In this document: one piece after another, positions 17,518-26,266 of the stretch
How positions within the stretch are numbered: the first letter of the stretch is position 1
Layout of the letters: each line of letters begins with the position of its first letter
Assembly (NCBI RefSeq): GCF_001029105.3
Contig: NZ_CP011807.3
Coordinates: 806,001-870,000 of the forward strand
DNA: 64,000 nucleotides
Source: Pandoraea faecigallinarum
GTDB taxonomy: Bacteria > Pseudomonadota > Gammaproteobacteria > Burkholderiales > Burkholderiaceae
Direction of reading: 5' to 3'
Position numbers and translations under genes: made by a program
The notes under the pieces: generated by a model
What the model was told of the DNA's origin: nothing
The model's database searches: none
What the model saw: only the letters and a program-made list of their open reading frames with translations

Positions 17518-19686
17518 ATGCATCGCTCATGCCCGGGGGCCTTCACCGGAGCCCCGGCCACGCGCGGCTTTGCACACAAGCAAACCGCACAGTTCCTCGT
17601 CGGCGCATGCTCGCTGTTCGGCGGCGCCTCTACCTGCGCGTTTGCGGACGAGGCGAAGCTGCCGCCCGTTACCGTCAGCGCCCGGCATTCGCGCGACGAC
17701 GCGCCCCTCTCCACGCCGGGCGACACCGGCTCGCGCCTGAACCTGTCGAGCCTCGACACGCCGGCGAGCGTGGAGTCCGTTACCGCCGCGCAGATCGAAG
17801 CGCGCGGTGACCAGACCGTCAACGACGCCGTCACGCGTGCTACCGGCTTCACCAGCACCGCCACCCCCGGCAATGGGGGCACCGCACTCGCCGTGCGCGG
17901 CTTCGCCGGCCAGGAATCGGTGATGACGCTCTACGACGGTACGCGGCTCTATCCCGGGGCGGGCACGATGACATTCCCGTTCGACACCTGGCAAGTCGAG
18001 CGGATCGACGTGCTGAGAGGACCGGCGTCGGTGCTGTATGGCGAAGGCGCCATCGGCGGTGTGGTGAACGTCATTCCCCGGCAGCCGCAGCGCGAATCCG
18101 CCACGACGCTTCAGGCAGGCTTCGGCACGCAGGCACAGAAGCGCTTCGCCCTCGACACGACCGGCGCCCTCGGTCCGATGCTGTCGTATCGCTTCTACGT
18201 GAGCGATAACCGCAGCAACGGCTGGGTCGAGCGTGGCGATTCGCATACGACGTCGGTCGGCGGTGCGGTAAAGCTCGACGTCTCGCCGCGACTGTCGTTC
18301 ACGCTTTCCTACGATTACGCACGCCAGATGCCCGCGACGTACTTCGGTGTGCCGCTCAATGGCGGTGCGCTCGATACCGCGCTGCGCGACAGGAACTACA
18401 ACGTCGGCAACGCGCTGATTGCCTATTTCGATCAGTCGACCCGGCTCACGGGCGTCTACCGTGCTGGCGACGGCATCACGATCCGCGATCAGTTGTATTA
18501 CCTGAACACGCACCGGCACTGGCGCAATAGCGAGTCGTACGAGATGGACCCGTCGACGCGTCTGGTCACGCGCAGCGACTACATCGAGATCCTTCAGCAC
18601 GAGCAGCAGGCCGGCAACCGGCTCGATGCGACGATCGAGCGTAGTCTCGCGGGCCATGCGAACCGCTTCGTGATCGGCGTCGAAGCGAATCGGATTTCGT
18701 TCCGTCGCGACAGCAATACGCCATTCGGCGGGTCGTCCGTCGTGAGCGCAGACGGCTTCGATCCGGGCGTGTTCGCCAGCCCCGATCCCACCGTACCCGA
18801 GTTCCGGACGCTCACGCATCAGGTTGCGCTGTTCGCCGAAGACCGCTTCGACATCACCTCACGGCTCTCGGCCGTGGGCGGCCTGCGTTACGACTATCTC
18901 GACTATTCGCGCCGTCAGCTTGCATCCGGTACGGCCTTCGGAAAGGCGTTCTCGAACGTCGGCTGGCGTCTGGGCCTTGTCTATCAGGTCGGTCCGTCGG
19001 CATCGGTTTACGGCCAGTACACGCGCGGCGCAGATAGCGTCGGCTCGCTCGTCACGCTGTCGCAATCGCAGACACAGTTCGAGCTGGCAACCGGCGAACA
19101 GTGGGAGGCGGGCTTCAAACAGGAACTGCCGGAGGGACGCGGCTTCTGGACGCTCGCCGTCTATCAGATCGTGAAAAAACATCTGCTGACGAGCGATCCG
19201 CTGCATCCGGGCGTCACGCAGCAGGTCGGTCAGCAGTCGTCTCGTGGCGTCGAACTGTCGGGGGCGCTGACGCTGGGCTACGGTGTCTCGGTCGAGGCGA
19301 ATGCCGCACTGCTGCGCGCCCGTTACGATCGTTTCGACGAAAACGTCGGCGGTATGGCCGTCTCGCGCAGCGGCAACGTGCCGAACAACATTGCGCAGCA
19401 AACCGCCAACGTGTGGCTGACCTGCTCGCCGATTCGCGATGTGGTGCTCGGCGCCGGGTTGCGCTACGTCGGCCGCCGCTACAGCGATAACGCGAACACC
19501 GCACCGATGCCGTCTTACACCGTATTCGACGCCTCGGTGTCGTGGCGGGCGACCCGGCATATCGATCTCGCGCTCTACCTGCGCAATCTGGGCAATCGCG
19601 CGTACGCGGTGACGTCGGAATCGCCCACCGAGTGGTTGCTCGGCCCGTCGCGCTCGGCGCAGGTCGTCGCGACGATGAAGTTCTGA
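17518..19686 (+). CDS. TonB-dependent outer-membrane receptor, probably for a corrinoid
   Basis: 722 aa outer-membrane transporter. A signal peptide precedes ADEAKLPPVTVSA, which contains a TonB-box-like PVTVSA. The plug domain covers about 60-170 (DVLRGPASVLYGEGAIGGVV is the conserved plug end), then the 22-stranded barrel ending in ...VVATMKF with a terminal Phe. The sequence style is that of siderophore receptors rather than E. coli BtuB, but the upstream cobalamin riboswitch and the downstream ABC genes argue for vitamin B12 or another corrinoid. The ATG follows GGGGAAG. First large gene of a four-gene operon. Confidence 0.85.
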   Translation: MHRSCPGAFTGAPATRGFAHKQTAQFLVGACSLFGGASTCAFADEAKLPPVTVSARHSRDDAPLSTPGDTGSRLNLSSLDTPASVESVTAAQIEARGDQTVNDAVTRATGFTSTATPGNGGTALAVRGFAGQESVMTLYDGTRLYPGAGTMTFPFDTWQVERIDVLRGPASVLYGEGAIGGVVNVIPRQPQRESATTLQAGFGTQAQKRFALDTTGALGPMLSYRFYVSDNRSNGWVERGDSHTTSVGGAVKLDVSPRLSFTLSYDYARQMPATYFGVPLNGGALDTALRDRNYNVGNALIAYFDQSTRLTGVYRAGDGITIRDQLYYLNTHRHWRNSESYEMDPSTRLVTRSDYIEILQHEQQAGNRLDATIERSLAGHANRFVIGVEANRISFRRDSNTPFGGSSVVSADGFDPGVFASPDPTVPEFRTLTHQVALFAEDRFDITSRLSAVGGLRYDYLDYSRRQLASGTAFGKAFSNVGWRLGLVYQVGPSASVYGQYTRGADSVGSLVTLSQSQTQFELATGEQWEAGFKQELPEGRGFWTLAVYQIVKKHLLTSDPLHPGVTQQVGQQSSRGVELSGALTLGYGVSVEANAALLRARYDRFDENVGGMAVSRSGNVPNNIAQQTANVWLTCSPIRDVVLGAGLRYVGRRYSDNANTAPMPSYTVFDASVSWRATRHIDLALYLRNLGNRAYAVTSESPTEWLLGPSRSAQVVATMKF

Positions 19687-19701
19687 GCCTGCCGTCCGAC
19701 G

Positions 19702-20502
19702 ATGCGCGGCGAACTTCACATTGCCCATCTCAGCTGGTCGCCCGAAGACCATGCCGAGCTCACGCCGGAGGGCGGAGCGCCACTGCTTCAGTCGATCTCG
19801 CTCGATGTCGCGCGCGGCGAATTCGTGGGGTTGATCGGGCCGAACGGCAGCGGCAAGACGAGCCTGCTGCGCTGTGCATTCCGCTACGCGAAGCCGCAGG
19901 CGGGCACGGTGACGCTCGACGGCATCGACGTGTGGCGCGAATCGCCGCGCTGGTCTGCGCAGCACATCGCCGTGCTGTTGCAGGAGTTGCCTGACGACTT
20001 CGGGCTCGACGTCGAACAGGTCGTGCGGATGGGGCGCACGCCGCACAAACGTCTGCTCGATGCCGATACGCTCGCCGATGCGGCCATTGTCGACAAAGCC
20101 CTGCGCGACGTCGACATGACGCTCGCGCGTGCGCGCCCCTTCGCCACCCTCTCGGGGGGAGAGAAGCAGCGCGTGTTGCTCGCGCGCGCTCTCGCGCAAC
20201 AACCCGACGTATTGATGCTCGACGAGCCGACCAGCTTTCTCGATCTGCATCATCAGGTCGAACTCATGCGCCTGATCCGCGCATTGAAGGTGACGACGCT
20301 CGCGACGATTCACGACCTCAATCTGGCCGCGGCGTATTGCGACCGTCTGTATGTGCTGGTCCGCGGCGAGATCGTCGCCTGCGGGTCGCCCGCCGACGTG
20401 CTCACAGTCGAGCTGCTCGCGCGAGTGTTCAAGGTCGACGCGCTGGTCGACCGGCATCCCGTCACACGCCGTCCACGTATCACTCTCGTGCATCCGCTAT
20501 GA
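19702..20502 (+). CDS. ABC transporter ATP-binding protein, BtuD/FecE-type
   Basis: 266 aa cytoplasmic ATPase. Walker A GPNGSGKT (46-53), signature LSGGEKQR (150-157), Walker B LMLDEP (171-176) and the switch histidine in TIHDLNLAA are all present. The family is the iron-chelate/cobalamin group. It follows the receptor gene by 15 bases and its stop overlaps the start of the binding-protein gene (ATGA). With the riboswitch it most likely energises corrinoid uptake. Confidence 0.88.
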   Translation: MRGELHIAHLSWSPEDHAELTPEGGAPLLQSISLDVARGEFVGLIGPNGSGKTSLLRCAFRYAKPQAGTVTLDGIDVWRESPRWSAQHIAVLLQELPDDFGLDVEQVVRMGRTPHKRLLDADTLADAAIVDKALRDVDMTLARARPFATLSGGEKQRVLLARALAQQPDVLMLDEPTSFLDLHHQVELMRLIRALKVTTLATIHDLNLAAAYCDRLYVLVRGEIVACGSPADVLTVELLARVFKVDALVDRHPVTRRPRITLVHPL

Positions 20503-21482
20503 AACGCCTTGTCCTGCTCGGCTGCGCGGCCTTCGGTCTGGTGGCGACGTCATCGAACGTCGCCGCCGGGCCGAAGGCCGCCGCTCACTATCCCGTCACG
20601 GTGCGAAGCTGCAATCGCACGGTGACCTTCGAGCGCGCCCCCGAACGGGCGGTCAGCAACGATGTCAACCTCACGGAAATGATGATTGCCCTTGGCCTGC
20701 GGCCGCGCATGATCGGCTTTACCGGCATCAGCGGATGGAAAACTGCCAACCCCGCGCTGCGCCGGCAACTCGCCGGGTTACCCGAGCTTGCGCAACGCTA
20801 TCCCTCAATCGAAGTGCTGGTGCAGGCAGGGGCCGATTTCTACTTCGCGGGGTGGAACTACGGCGTGCATGTCGGCGGTCCGGTCACGCCGGCAATGCTC
20901 GCGCCCATGGGCATTCGGACGTACGAACTGAGCGAATCCTGCGCTCACGTGATGCCCCGTGGCGCAGCGTCGTTCGACGACGTCTACAACGATTTGCGAA
21001 ACCTCGGACGCATCTTCGACGTCGAGTCCGCCGCGCACGCGCTCGTCGATCGCATGAAAACGCGGCTTGAGGCGTTGAAGCGCCGAGTGGACGGCGCGCG
21101 CGCGCCCGTGCGCACCTTCGTCTACGACAGCGGCGAGGACAGTCCCTTCACGGCGGGCCGTCTCGCCATGCCCACGGCGCTCATCGGCGCCGCGGGCGGA
21201 CGCAATGTGATGGACGATGTTGCGCAGAGCTGGACGCGCGTGAGTTGGGAGACTGTCGTCGCGCGAAATCCGCAGGCGATTGTCATCGTCGATTACGGCG
21301 CCATCACGGCGGCGCAGAAGATCGCGTTCCTGCTCGACCAGCCGGCGCTGCGTCAGGTCGAGGCGATTCGCGCGCGCCGCTTCATCGTGGTGCCCTACGA
21401 CGAAGCAACACCCGGCATTCGCAACGTGCAGGCCGTGGAGACGATTGCGCGCGGCTTGCATCCGCAGGCGTTCGCGAAGTGA
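20499..21482 (+). CDS. Periplasmic binding protein, BtuF/FepB-type
   Basis: 327 aa. A Sec signal peptide (MKRLVLLGCAAFGLVATSS, cleavage near NVAAG) precedes a class III binding-protein fold: N lobe with PERAVSNDVNLTEMMIALGL, a long connecting helix around ESAAHALVDRMKTRLEALK, and C lobe with AIVIVDYGA. The true ATG is 20499, overlapping the ATPase stop by four bases. Substrate by context: corrinoid. The sequence itself would also fit an iron-siderophore binder. Confidence 0.85.
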   Translation: MKRLVLLGCAAFGLVATSSNVAAGPKAAAHYPVTVRSCNRTVTFERAPERAVSNDVNLTEMMIALGLRPRMIGFTGISGWKTANPALRRQLAGLPELAQRYPSIEVLVQAGADFYFAGWNYGVHVGGPVTPAMLAPMGIRTYELSESCAHVMPRGAASFDDVYNDLRNLGRIFDVESAAHALVDRMKTRLEALKRRVDGARAPVRTFVYDSGEDSPFTAGRLAMPTALIGAAGGRNVMDDVAQSWTRVSWETVVARNPQAIVIVDYGAITAAQKIAFLLDQPALRQVEAIRARRFIVVPYDEATPGIRNVQAVETIARGLHPQAFAK

Positions 21483-22522
21483 TGCGCATGAGACGGCATC
21501 GGGCGCGTTTCGCGACGCTCGTGCTGACGCTCGTGCTCATCGCGTCCATCGTGCTCGCGACCGGTTTCGGGCCGAGCGCCATCGCACCGTCGCTGACGCT
21601 GCGTATCGTCGTCGCGCATTTGACCGGCTGGGGCGTGGGAATTCCGGCGCAGGGCTGGAGCACGTCGCAGGATGCGGTGGTGTGGCTGATCCGCTTGCCG
21701 CGCGTACTGCTCGCGGCCATCGTCGGGGCGGCGCTGGCGATGGTCGGCGTGGCGTTGCAGGCCGTCACGGCAAACCGGCTCGCCGATCCGCACTTGCTCG
21801 GCGTGAGTGCGGGCGCCACGTTTGGCGCGGTCCTCGCGACGCTCTTTCTCGGCGCAGTTTTCGGGCCGTTCACGCTGTCGCTGCTCGCGTTCGCGGGAGC
21901 GGCGCTGGCGACGCTCGCGGTTATCGGACTCGCGCACCGGCACGGACGGCTCGAGCGCGACCGTCTGCTGCTTGCGGGTGTCGCCGTGTCGTTCGTGATG
22001 CTTGCGGCGGCCAATCTGTTGCTGTATCTCGGGGATCAGCGCGCGGCCTCGTCGGTGCTGTTCTGGACCCTCGGCGGACTCGGGCTCGCCCGCTGGGACA
22101 TGCTCGCGATTCCCGCGGCGGTTGCTCTGGCGGGCGGGGTCGCATTGTTCGGGCGCCGCCGCGAACTGAACGCCCTGATGACGGGGGATCTCGCGGCAGT
22201 CACGCTGGGCGTCGATGTGCCGCGCGTGCGTGCCGAAGTGTTCCTGATCGGCGCATTCGTCACGGGCGCGATGGTCGCGGTAAGCGGCGCCATCGGCTTC
22301 GTCGGGCTGGTTACACCGCACGCCTGCCGTCCGGTAGTGGGGGCCGAGCACGCCCGCCTGCTGCCCGTCTCTGCCTTGCTCGGCGCCGTCTTGCTGATCT
22401 GGGCGGACGTGCTCGCCCGCACGGCGATTGCGCCGGAGGACCTGCCGATCGGTGTGGTGACGGCGCTCGCGGGTGGCGGATGCTTCGTGGTGTTGTTGCG
22501 AGCGAGCGCCCGCCGGAACTGA
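21482..22522 (+). CDS. ABC transporter permease, BtuC/FecD-type
   Basis: 346 aa inner-membrane permease with about nine to ten helices. LPRVLLAAIVGAALAMVGVA and ADPHLLGVSAGATFGAVLA are the hallmark FecCD/BtuC segments, and GAIGFVGLVTPHACRPVVG is the coupling-helix region. The start at 21482 (MRMRRHRARF) overlaps the previous stop (TGATG). Last gene of the riboswitch operon; a hairpin with a T-run follows. Confidence 0.88.
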   Translation: MRMRRHRARFATLVLTLVLIASIVLATGFGPSAIAPSLTLRIVVAHLTGWGVGIPAQGWSTSQDAVVWLIRLPRVLLAAIVGAALAMVGVALQAVTANRLADPHLLGVSAGATFGAVLATLFLGAVFGPFTLSLLAFAGAALATLAVIGLAHRHGRLERDRLLLAGVAVSFVMLAAANLLLYLGDQRAASSVLFWTLGGLGLARWDMLAIPAAVALAGGVALFGRRRELNALMTGDLAAVTLGVDVPRVRAEVFLIGAFVTGAMVAVSGAIGFVGLVTPHACRPVVGAEHARLLPVSALLGAVLLIWADVLARTAIAPEDLPIGVVTALAGGGCFVVLLRASARRN

Positions 22523-22569
22523 GGCGCGGCCGAACCGCTCGGACACCGCGCGCCCGGGCGCATTCGCCG

Positions 22570-22602
22570 GCCGGGCGACCCGGCACGAGCGGCCGCTTTT
22601 TT
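22570..22602 (+). terminator. Probable intrinsic terminator of the corrinoid-uptake operon
   Basis: GCCGGG (22570-22575) pairs with CCCGGC (22579-22584) around CGA; a GCGGCCGC palindrome and six T residues (22597-22602) follow. It lies 47 bases after the permease stop. Confidence 0.5.
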
Positions 22603-22644
22603 CGCGTGAGCGACTGGCCGCCGGGGACTACGCAAAGAACGTGC

Positions 22645-22673
22645 TAAAATCGTTGATCGATCAAAAATTGATC
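22645..22673 (+). promoter_or_regulatory. -10 box and palindromic MarR-type operator before the MFS exporter
   Basis: TAAAAT (22645-22650) is a likely -10. It is followed immediately by the perfect palindrome TTGATCGATCAA (22653-22664) and a further TTGATC (22668-22673), so GATCAA-AAA-TTGATC is a second overlapping dyad. The exporter ATG is at 22684. Position over the transcription start fits repression by the MarR protein encoded at 24284. Confidence 0.6.
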
Positions 22674-22683
22674 CATCCAGAAA

Positions 22684-24279
22684 ATGACGCCCAGTCCTAG
22701 TACTCCGCATTCGGCGGGGCAGGTATTACCGTTCCGGCAATCGCTCGTGGCGATGCTCGGCCTGTGTTTCTGCACGATGATGGTGGCCCTGGACCAGACG
22801 GTCGTCGGCACGGCGCTGCCGACCATCGTCGCGGAACTCAAAGGGTTCGAGTACTACGCCTGGGTCGCAACGTCGTATCTCCTCACCTCCGTCATCACTG
22901 TGCCCATCTTCGGGCGCCTCGGCGATTTCTACGGCCGCAAACGCTTCGTGATGGCGGCCATCATCGTCTTTACCGCAGCGTCCGTGCTTTGCGGCGCGGC
23001 GAAGAGCATGCCGTTTCTCGTCATCGCCCGCGCCCTCCAGGGGATCGGAGGCGGCATGCTCGTCGGCACGGCATTCGCCTGCGTGCCCGAACTGTTTCCC
23101 GATCCTCACGTGCGTTTGCGCTGGCAGGTCATGCTCAGCTCCGCTTTCGGAATCGCAAACGCCATCGGTCCGTCGCTCGGCGGCTTCCTGACCGAGGCCT
23201 ACGGCTGGCGCTCCGTGTTCTACGTCAACTTGCCGGTCGGGCTGCTCGGTGTCTGGTTCGTCGGGCGTCACCTGCCGCAAATGCGCGCCGAAGAGCACAG
23301 CAAGGCGAGCATCGACTGGCTCGGCGCCGTCCTCATCACTGCGGCGCTCGGCAGCTTGCAGATGCTCGTGGAATGGCTGCCCGCGGACGGGCTGTCGCGC
23401 GGTGTGGCGACGCTCTTCGTGGTGCTCGCCGTCTCCTCGTTTGCGCTGTATCGATGGGAGCAACGCACCTCGCATCCGATCCTGCCGTTCGAGATGTTTC
23501 GCGACAAATCGCTGGCGCCCCTGTTCGTGCTCTCGGTGTTCGCGGGCTTCTCGATGTTCGGCCTGCTGTTCTACGCGCCGCTGCTGTTGCAGGGCGGCTT
23601 CGGGCTCTCGCCGCGCGACACCGGTCTGCTCATTACGCCGCTGGTCGTGTGCATCACTGTGGGCAGCATCGTCAACGGACGCCTCATCACGCGTTTGCCG
23701 AACCCCAACGTCATGCTCTACGTGGGCTTTCTCCTGCTCGCGCTCGCGTGTGCGGGGGTGATTACCACGCATCGCGGCACGCCGCATCTGCTGATCGCCG
23801 CGTATATGTTCCTCGCCGGACTCGGGCTGGGGTTCGTCATGCCGAATCTCACCGTCTTCGCCCAGGAAGTCGCCGGGCGCGCCCACCTGGGGATCGCGAC
23901 CGCGCTCATGCAATCGCTTCGCATGATCGGTGGCATGCTGGGGACGGCCATCGTGGGTACGCTCGTGAATCACAGCTACGTGGGACGTGTCACCGATGCC
24001 CTCGCCGCCAACGAAGGCACCCGCTGGGCGTCGCAGCTTGCCGACCCGCAGATTCTCGTCAACGCGCAGGCGCAGAGCGACTTCCTGACGACGCTCGCCC
24101 ACATGGGCCAGAACGGGGCGCTGTTCATCGAGTCGGCGCGCACGTCGCTCGTGGCCGCGATTCACAACGGGCAAATGGTGTCGCTCGCGGCAGGTCTCGC
24201 CGGGTTGTGGTTCGTCAGACGTGTGCCGCTCATCCGTCTCACGCGAGGCGCGAAGCCGCGGCCGCCAGCAGGGGAGTGA
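22684..24279 (+). CDS. MFS multidrug efflux transporter, DHA2 (EmrB/QacA) family
   Basis: 531 aa, 14 predicted membrane segments. It has the family motifs LDQTVVGTALPTI (motif D1 region in helix 1), GRLGDFYGRKRF (motif A after helix 2) and GPSLGGFLTEAYGWRSVFYV (motif C in helix 5). Proton-driven drug exporter of the inner membrane; no EmrA-type fusion protein is adjacent, so it may act alone. The ATG at 22684 lies 10 bases after the operator. It is followed after four bases by a MarR regulator, almost certainly in the same operon. Confidence 0.9.
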   Translation: MTPSPSTPHSAGQVLPFRQSLVAMLGLCFCTMMVALDQTVVGTALPTIVAELKGFEYYAWVATSYLLTSVITVPIFGRLGDFYGRKRFVMAAIIVFTAASVLCGAAKSMPFLVIARALQGIGGGMLVGTAFACVPELFPDPHVRLRWQVMLSSAFGIANAIGPSLGGFLTEAYGWRSVFYVNLPVGLLGVWFVGRHLPQMRAEEHSKASIDWLGAVLITAALGSLQMLVEWLPADGLSRGVATLFVVLAVSSFALYRWEQRTSHPILPFEMFRDKSLAPLFVLSVFAGFSMFGLLFYAPLLLQGGFGLSPRDTGLLITPLVVCITVGSIVNGRLITRLPNPNVMLYVGFLLLALACAGVITTHRGTPHLLIAAYMFLAGLGLGFVMPNLTVFAQEVAGRAHLGIATALMQSLRMIGGMLGTAIVGTLVNHSYVGRVTDALAANEGTRWASQLADPQILVNAQAQSDFLTTLAHMGQNGALFIESARTSLVAAIHNGQMVSLAAGLAGLWFVRRVPLIRLTRGAKPRPPAGE

Positions 24280-24283
24280 CACG

Positions 24284-24790
24284 ATGCCGACGCCACAGAA
24301 ACGTAACGTCATTCAGCAACTTAGCCTGACGTACCGCGCGATGATGCTCGCCTTCGACGCTCAGGTCGGGCACCCGCTGCCGCGCTGGCGTATCCTCCTC
24401 GCGCTGGCCGAGCGGGGCACCTGTTCGCAGAAGTTTCTCGCGGAGCATTGCCGGCTCGATCCGGCGTCGCTCACGCGTCAGTTGCAGTCCATGGAAGCGC
24501 TGGGCTGGCTCACGCGCGCGACCGACCCGGACGATAACCGTCTGACGAACGTCACGCTCACGCAGGCCGGGATGGCCGTGTACGACGAGGCGACACCGCG
24601 TCGTCAGGCATTTTTCGATGAGACGCTCGAAGGCATGACGCCCGCCGAAATCGCCACGCTGGAGAGCGCGCTCACGCATCTGGAAGCGCAGTTCAAGTCG
24701 GTGGCCTCGCGGGCGAAGGCGGGCGCTTCGAGCGACGCCGGCGGCGATGTCACCCCCTCACGCAAACGGCCGCCGCGAAGCCAGCCGTAG
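24284..24790 (+). CDS. MarR-family transcriptional regulator
   Basis: 168 aa winged-helix repressor. The HTH is seen around FLAEHCRLDPASLTRQLQSM, and the wing around RATDPDDNRLTNVTLTQAG, including the D-x-R-x basic turn typical of MarR. The ATG at 24284 follows GGGGAG and lies four bases after the exporter stop. Likely autoregulates the exporter operon through the TTGATC palindromes at 22653-22673; inducing ligand unknown. The C-terminal 20 residues are a low-complexity charged tail. Confidence 0.9.
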   Translation: MPTPQKRNVIQQLSLTYRAMMLAFDAQVGHPLPRWRILLALAERGTCSQKFLAEHCRLDPASLTRQLQSMEALGWLTRATDPDDNRLTNVTLTQAGMAVYDEATPRRQAFFDETLEGMTPAEIATLESALTHLEAQFKSVASRAKAGASSDAGGDVTPSRKRPPRSQP

Positions 24791-24835
24791 GTCTCTGGCC
24801 GCCCGCGACCAGCCTGCCATACGCCGCGCCGTCGC

Positions 24836-26107
24836 TCAGAAAAACGTCTGCACGATTTCGACGACGTTGTAATCGCCATCGACGATGGGCAGATGGCGCC
24901 ACTTGTCGAACGTCAGGCACGGATGCGAGATGTCGAACGCGATCATGTCGCCCACGCGAATGTCGTCGCCCGGTGCGATGCGCAGATACGCGTGCTGATC
25001 CATCATGCCTGTGACTTCCCAGTGTCCGGGTGCCGCCCTGGGGATCCTGCTCTCGCCCGGACGGAATTGCTGCGCCGGTTCCGGCATGCCGGCATCGAAG
25101 GCGGCGTCGCGTTTGCCCAGCGCAATGATCGCGCGCTCGGGTTCCGGGATCGATTGCACGTAGGCCCACAGTTGCAGCGCCGGTTGCAGTTGCGAACGCA
25201 TCTGCTTCGCAATCGGGTTGCGCGTTGCGATCTGCGCCTGCGCCGCCTTGTAGATCCCTACGTCGTGCGTCAGATAGCAGCCGGGGCGCAGCACCACGTC
25301 CAGCGGTGCGCCGACGTCCTTTTGCGCGAACTCGTCGGCCACCACGTCGTACCACGCCGACCCGGCACCCGAGAGCACGACCGGCGAGCGATCGACGCGA
25401 CCCGCGGCGACCAGCTCGCGCGTGATACTCACCGCCCGTTGCAGGAAAGCGCGGATGTCCGCTTCCGTGCCGAGCACGCCCTCGTAGACTTCCACGCCCG
25501 CGAGCTTCACGGCGTCGTGGTACTGCGCAAGGGCATCGAGCACGGCTTGCTGTTGCGCCGCGTCGCGCACCCCCGTGCGGCCGCCCGCCACGCCCAGTTC
25601 GACCAGGACCTGAATCGTCTGAGCGCGCGCGCGGAAGAACTGGCCCAGATGTGCCACCGCAGCGGCGGAGTCCACCAGACAGAAAAACTCGAATCCGGGG
25701 TCTTGCAGCAGCTCGGCAATCATCGTCATGTTGCGCTTGCCGACGAGCTGGTTCGCCATCAGGACACGCCGCACCCCATGGTGGTACGCCGCGCAGGTCT
25801 GCTGGGCCGTTGCAAGCGTGATGCCCCACGCGCCGCCGTCGAGCTGACGACGGAACAGCTTCGGCGCCATCGTCGTCTTGCCGTGCGGAGCAAGCTTCAC
25901 GCCGTACTCGTGCACGAAGCGCTGCATCCACGCGAGGTTGTGGCGGATCTTGTCCTCGTACAGCACCGCCGTGGGCAGGCTCAGGTCTTCATTGAGCAGA
26001 TTCCAGCCCAGGCCGGTCGTCGACGACGGCGCGAGCGGGGCGTTCAGCGCACCCAGACCCTTGTTGAGGGTATCGATCATGCCATGTTGATAGTTTGTAT
26101 CACTCAT
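24836..26107 (-). CDS. D-amino acid deaminase / D-serine dehydratase-like PLP enzyme
   Basis: 423 aa, fold-type III PLP enzyme (alanine racemase-like N domain plus a C-terminal zinc-binding beta domain). The PLP lysine is K77 in LAPHGKTTMAPKLF; the zinc ligands appear as His and Cys in FDISHPCLTFDKW near the C-terminus. This layout is that of eukaryotic-type D-serine dehydratase/D-threonine aldolase, and homologues in Burkholderiaceae are called amino acid deaminases. The start at 26107 follows GGAGGA. It is divergent from an RpiR gene, which is followed by a D-aminoacylase and RidA, supporting D-amino acid deamination. The exact substrate is open. Confidence 0.83.
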   Translation of the reverse strand: MSDTNYQHGMIDTLNKGLGALNAPLAPSSTTGLGWNLLNEDLSLPTAVLYEDKIRHNLAWMQRFVHEYGVKLAPHGKTTMAPKLFRRQLDGGAWGITLATAQQTCAAYHHGVRRVLMANQLVGKRNMTMIAELLQDPGFEFFCLVDSAAAVAHLGQFFRARAQTIQVLVELGVAGGRTGVRDAAQQQAVLDALAQYHDAVKLAGVEVYEGVLGTEADIRAFLQRAVSITRELVAAGRVDRSPVVLSGAGSAWYDVVADEFAQKDVGAPLDVVLRPGCYLTHDVGIYKAAQAQIATRNPIAKQMRSQLQPALQLWAYVQSIPEPERAIIALGKRDAAFDAGMPEPAQQFRPGESRIPRAAPGHWEVTGMMDQHAYLRIAPGDDIRVGDMIAFDISHPCLTFDKWRHLPIVDGDYNVVEIVQTFF

Positions 26108-26179
26108 TGGAAATCCTCCACGGTTCAGTGCGCCTGAGACGGCCGGATGACGCCTATAATAGCGTTTAATTACCTGCAT

Positions 26180-26206
26180 TTGACAGTTTTGTTATAAAGT
26201 AACAAA
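26180..26206 (+). promoter_or_regulatory. Divergent promoter with palindromic RpiR-type operator
   Basis: TTTGTTA (26188-26194) and TAACAAA (26200-26206) form a perfect 7-bp dyad with a 5-base AT spacer, the size and style of RpiR/HexR operators. It lies inside a candidate sigma-70 promoter for the RpiR gene: TTGACA (26180-26185), 16 bases, ACAAAT (26202-26207). In the other direction a TATTAT -10 (complement of 26156-26161) can serve the deaminase gene. One site could therefore control both sides. Confidence 0.55.
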
Positions 26207-26266
26207 TCTCGTAAAACTTTCGGAATTCGTTCGGGCGACGCCTCGCGACGCCGTACACACCGGAAT

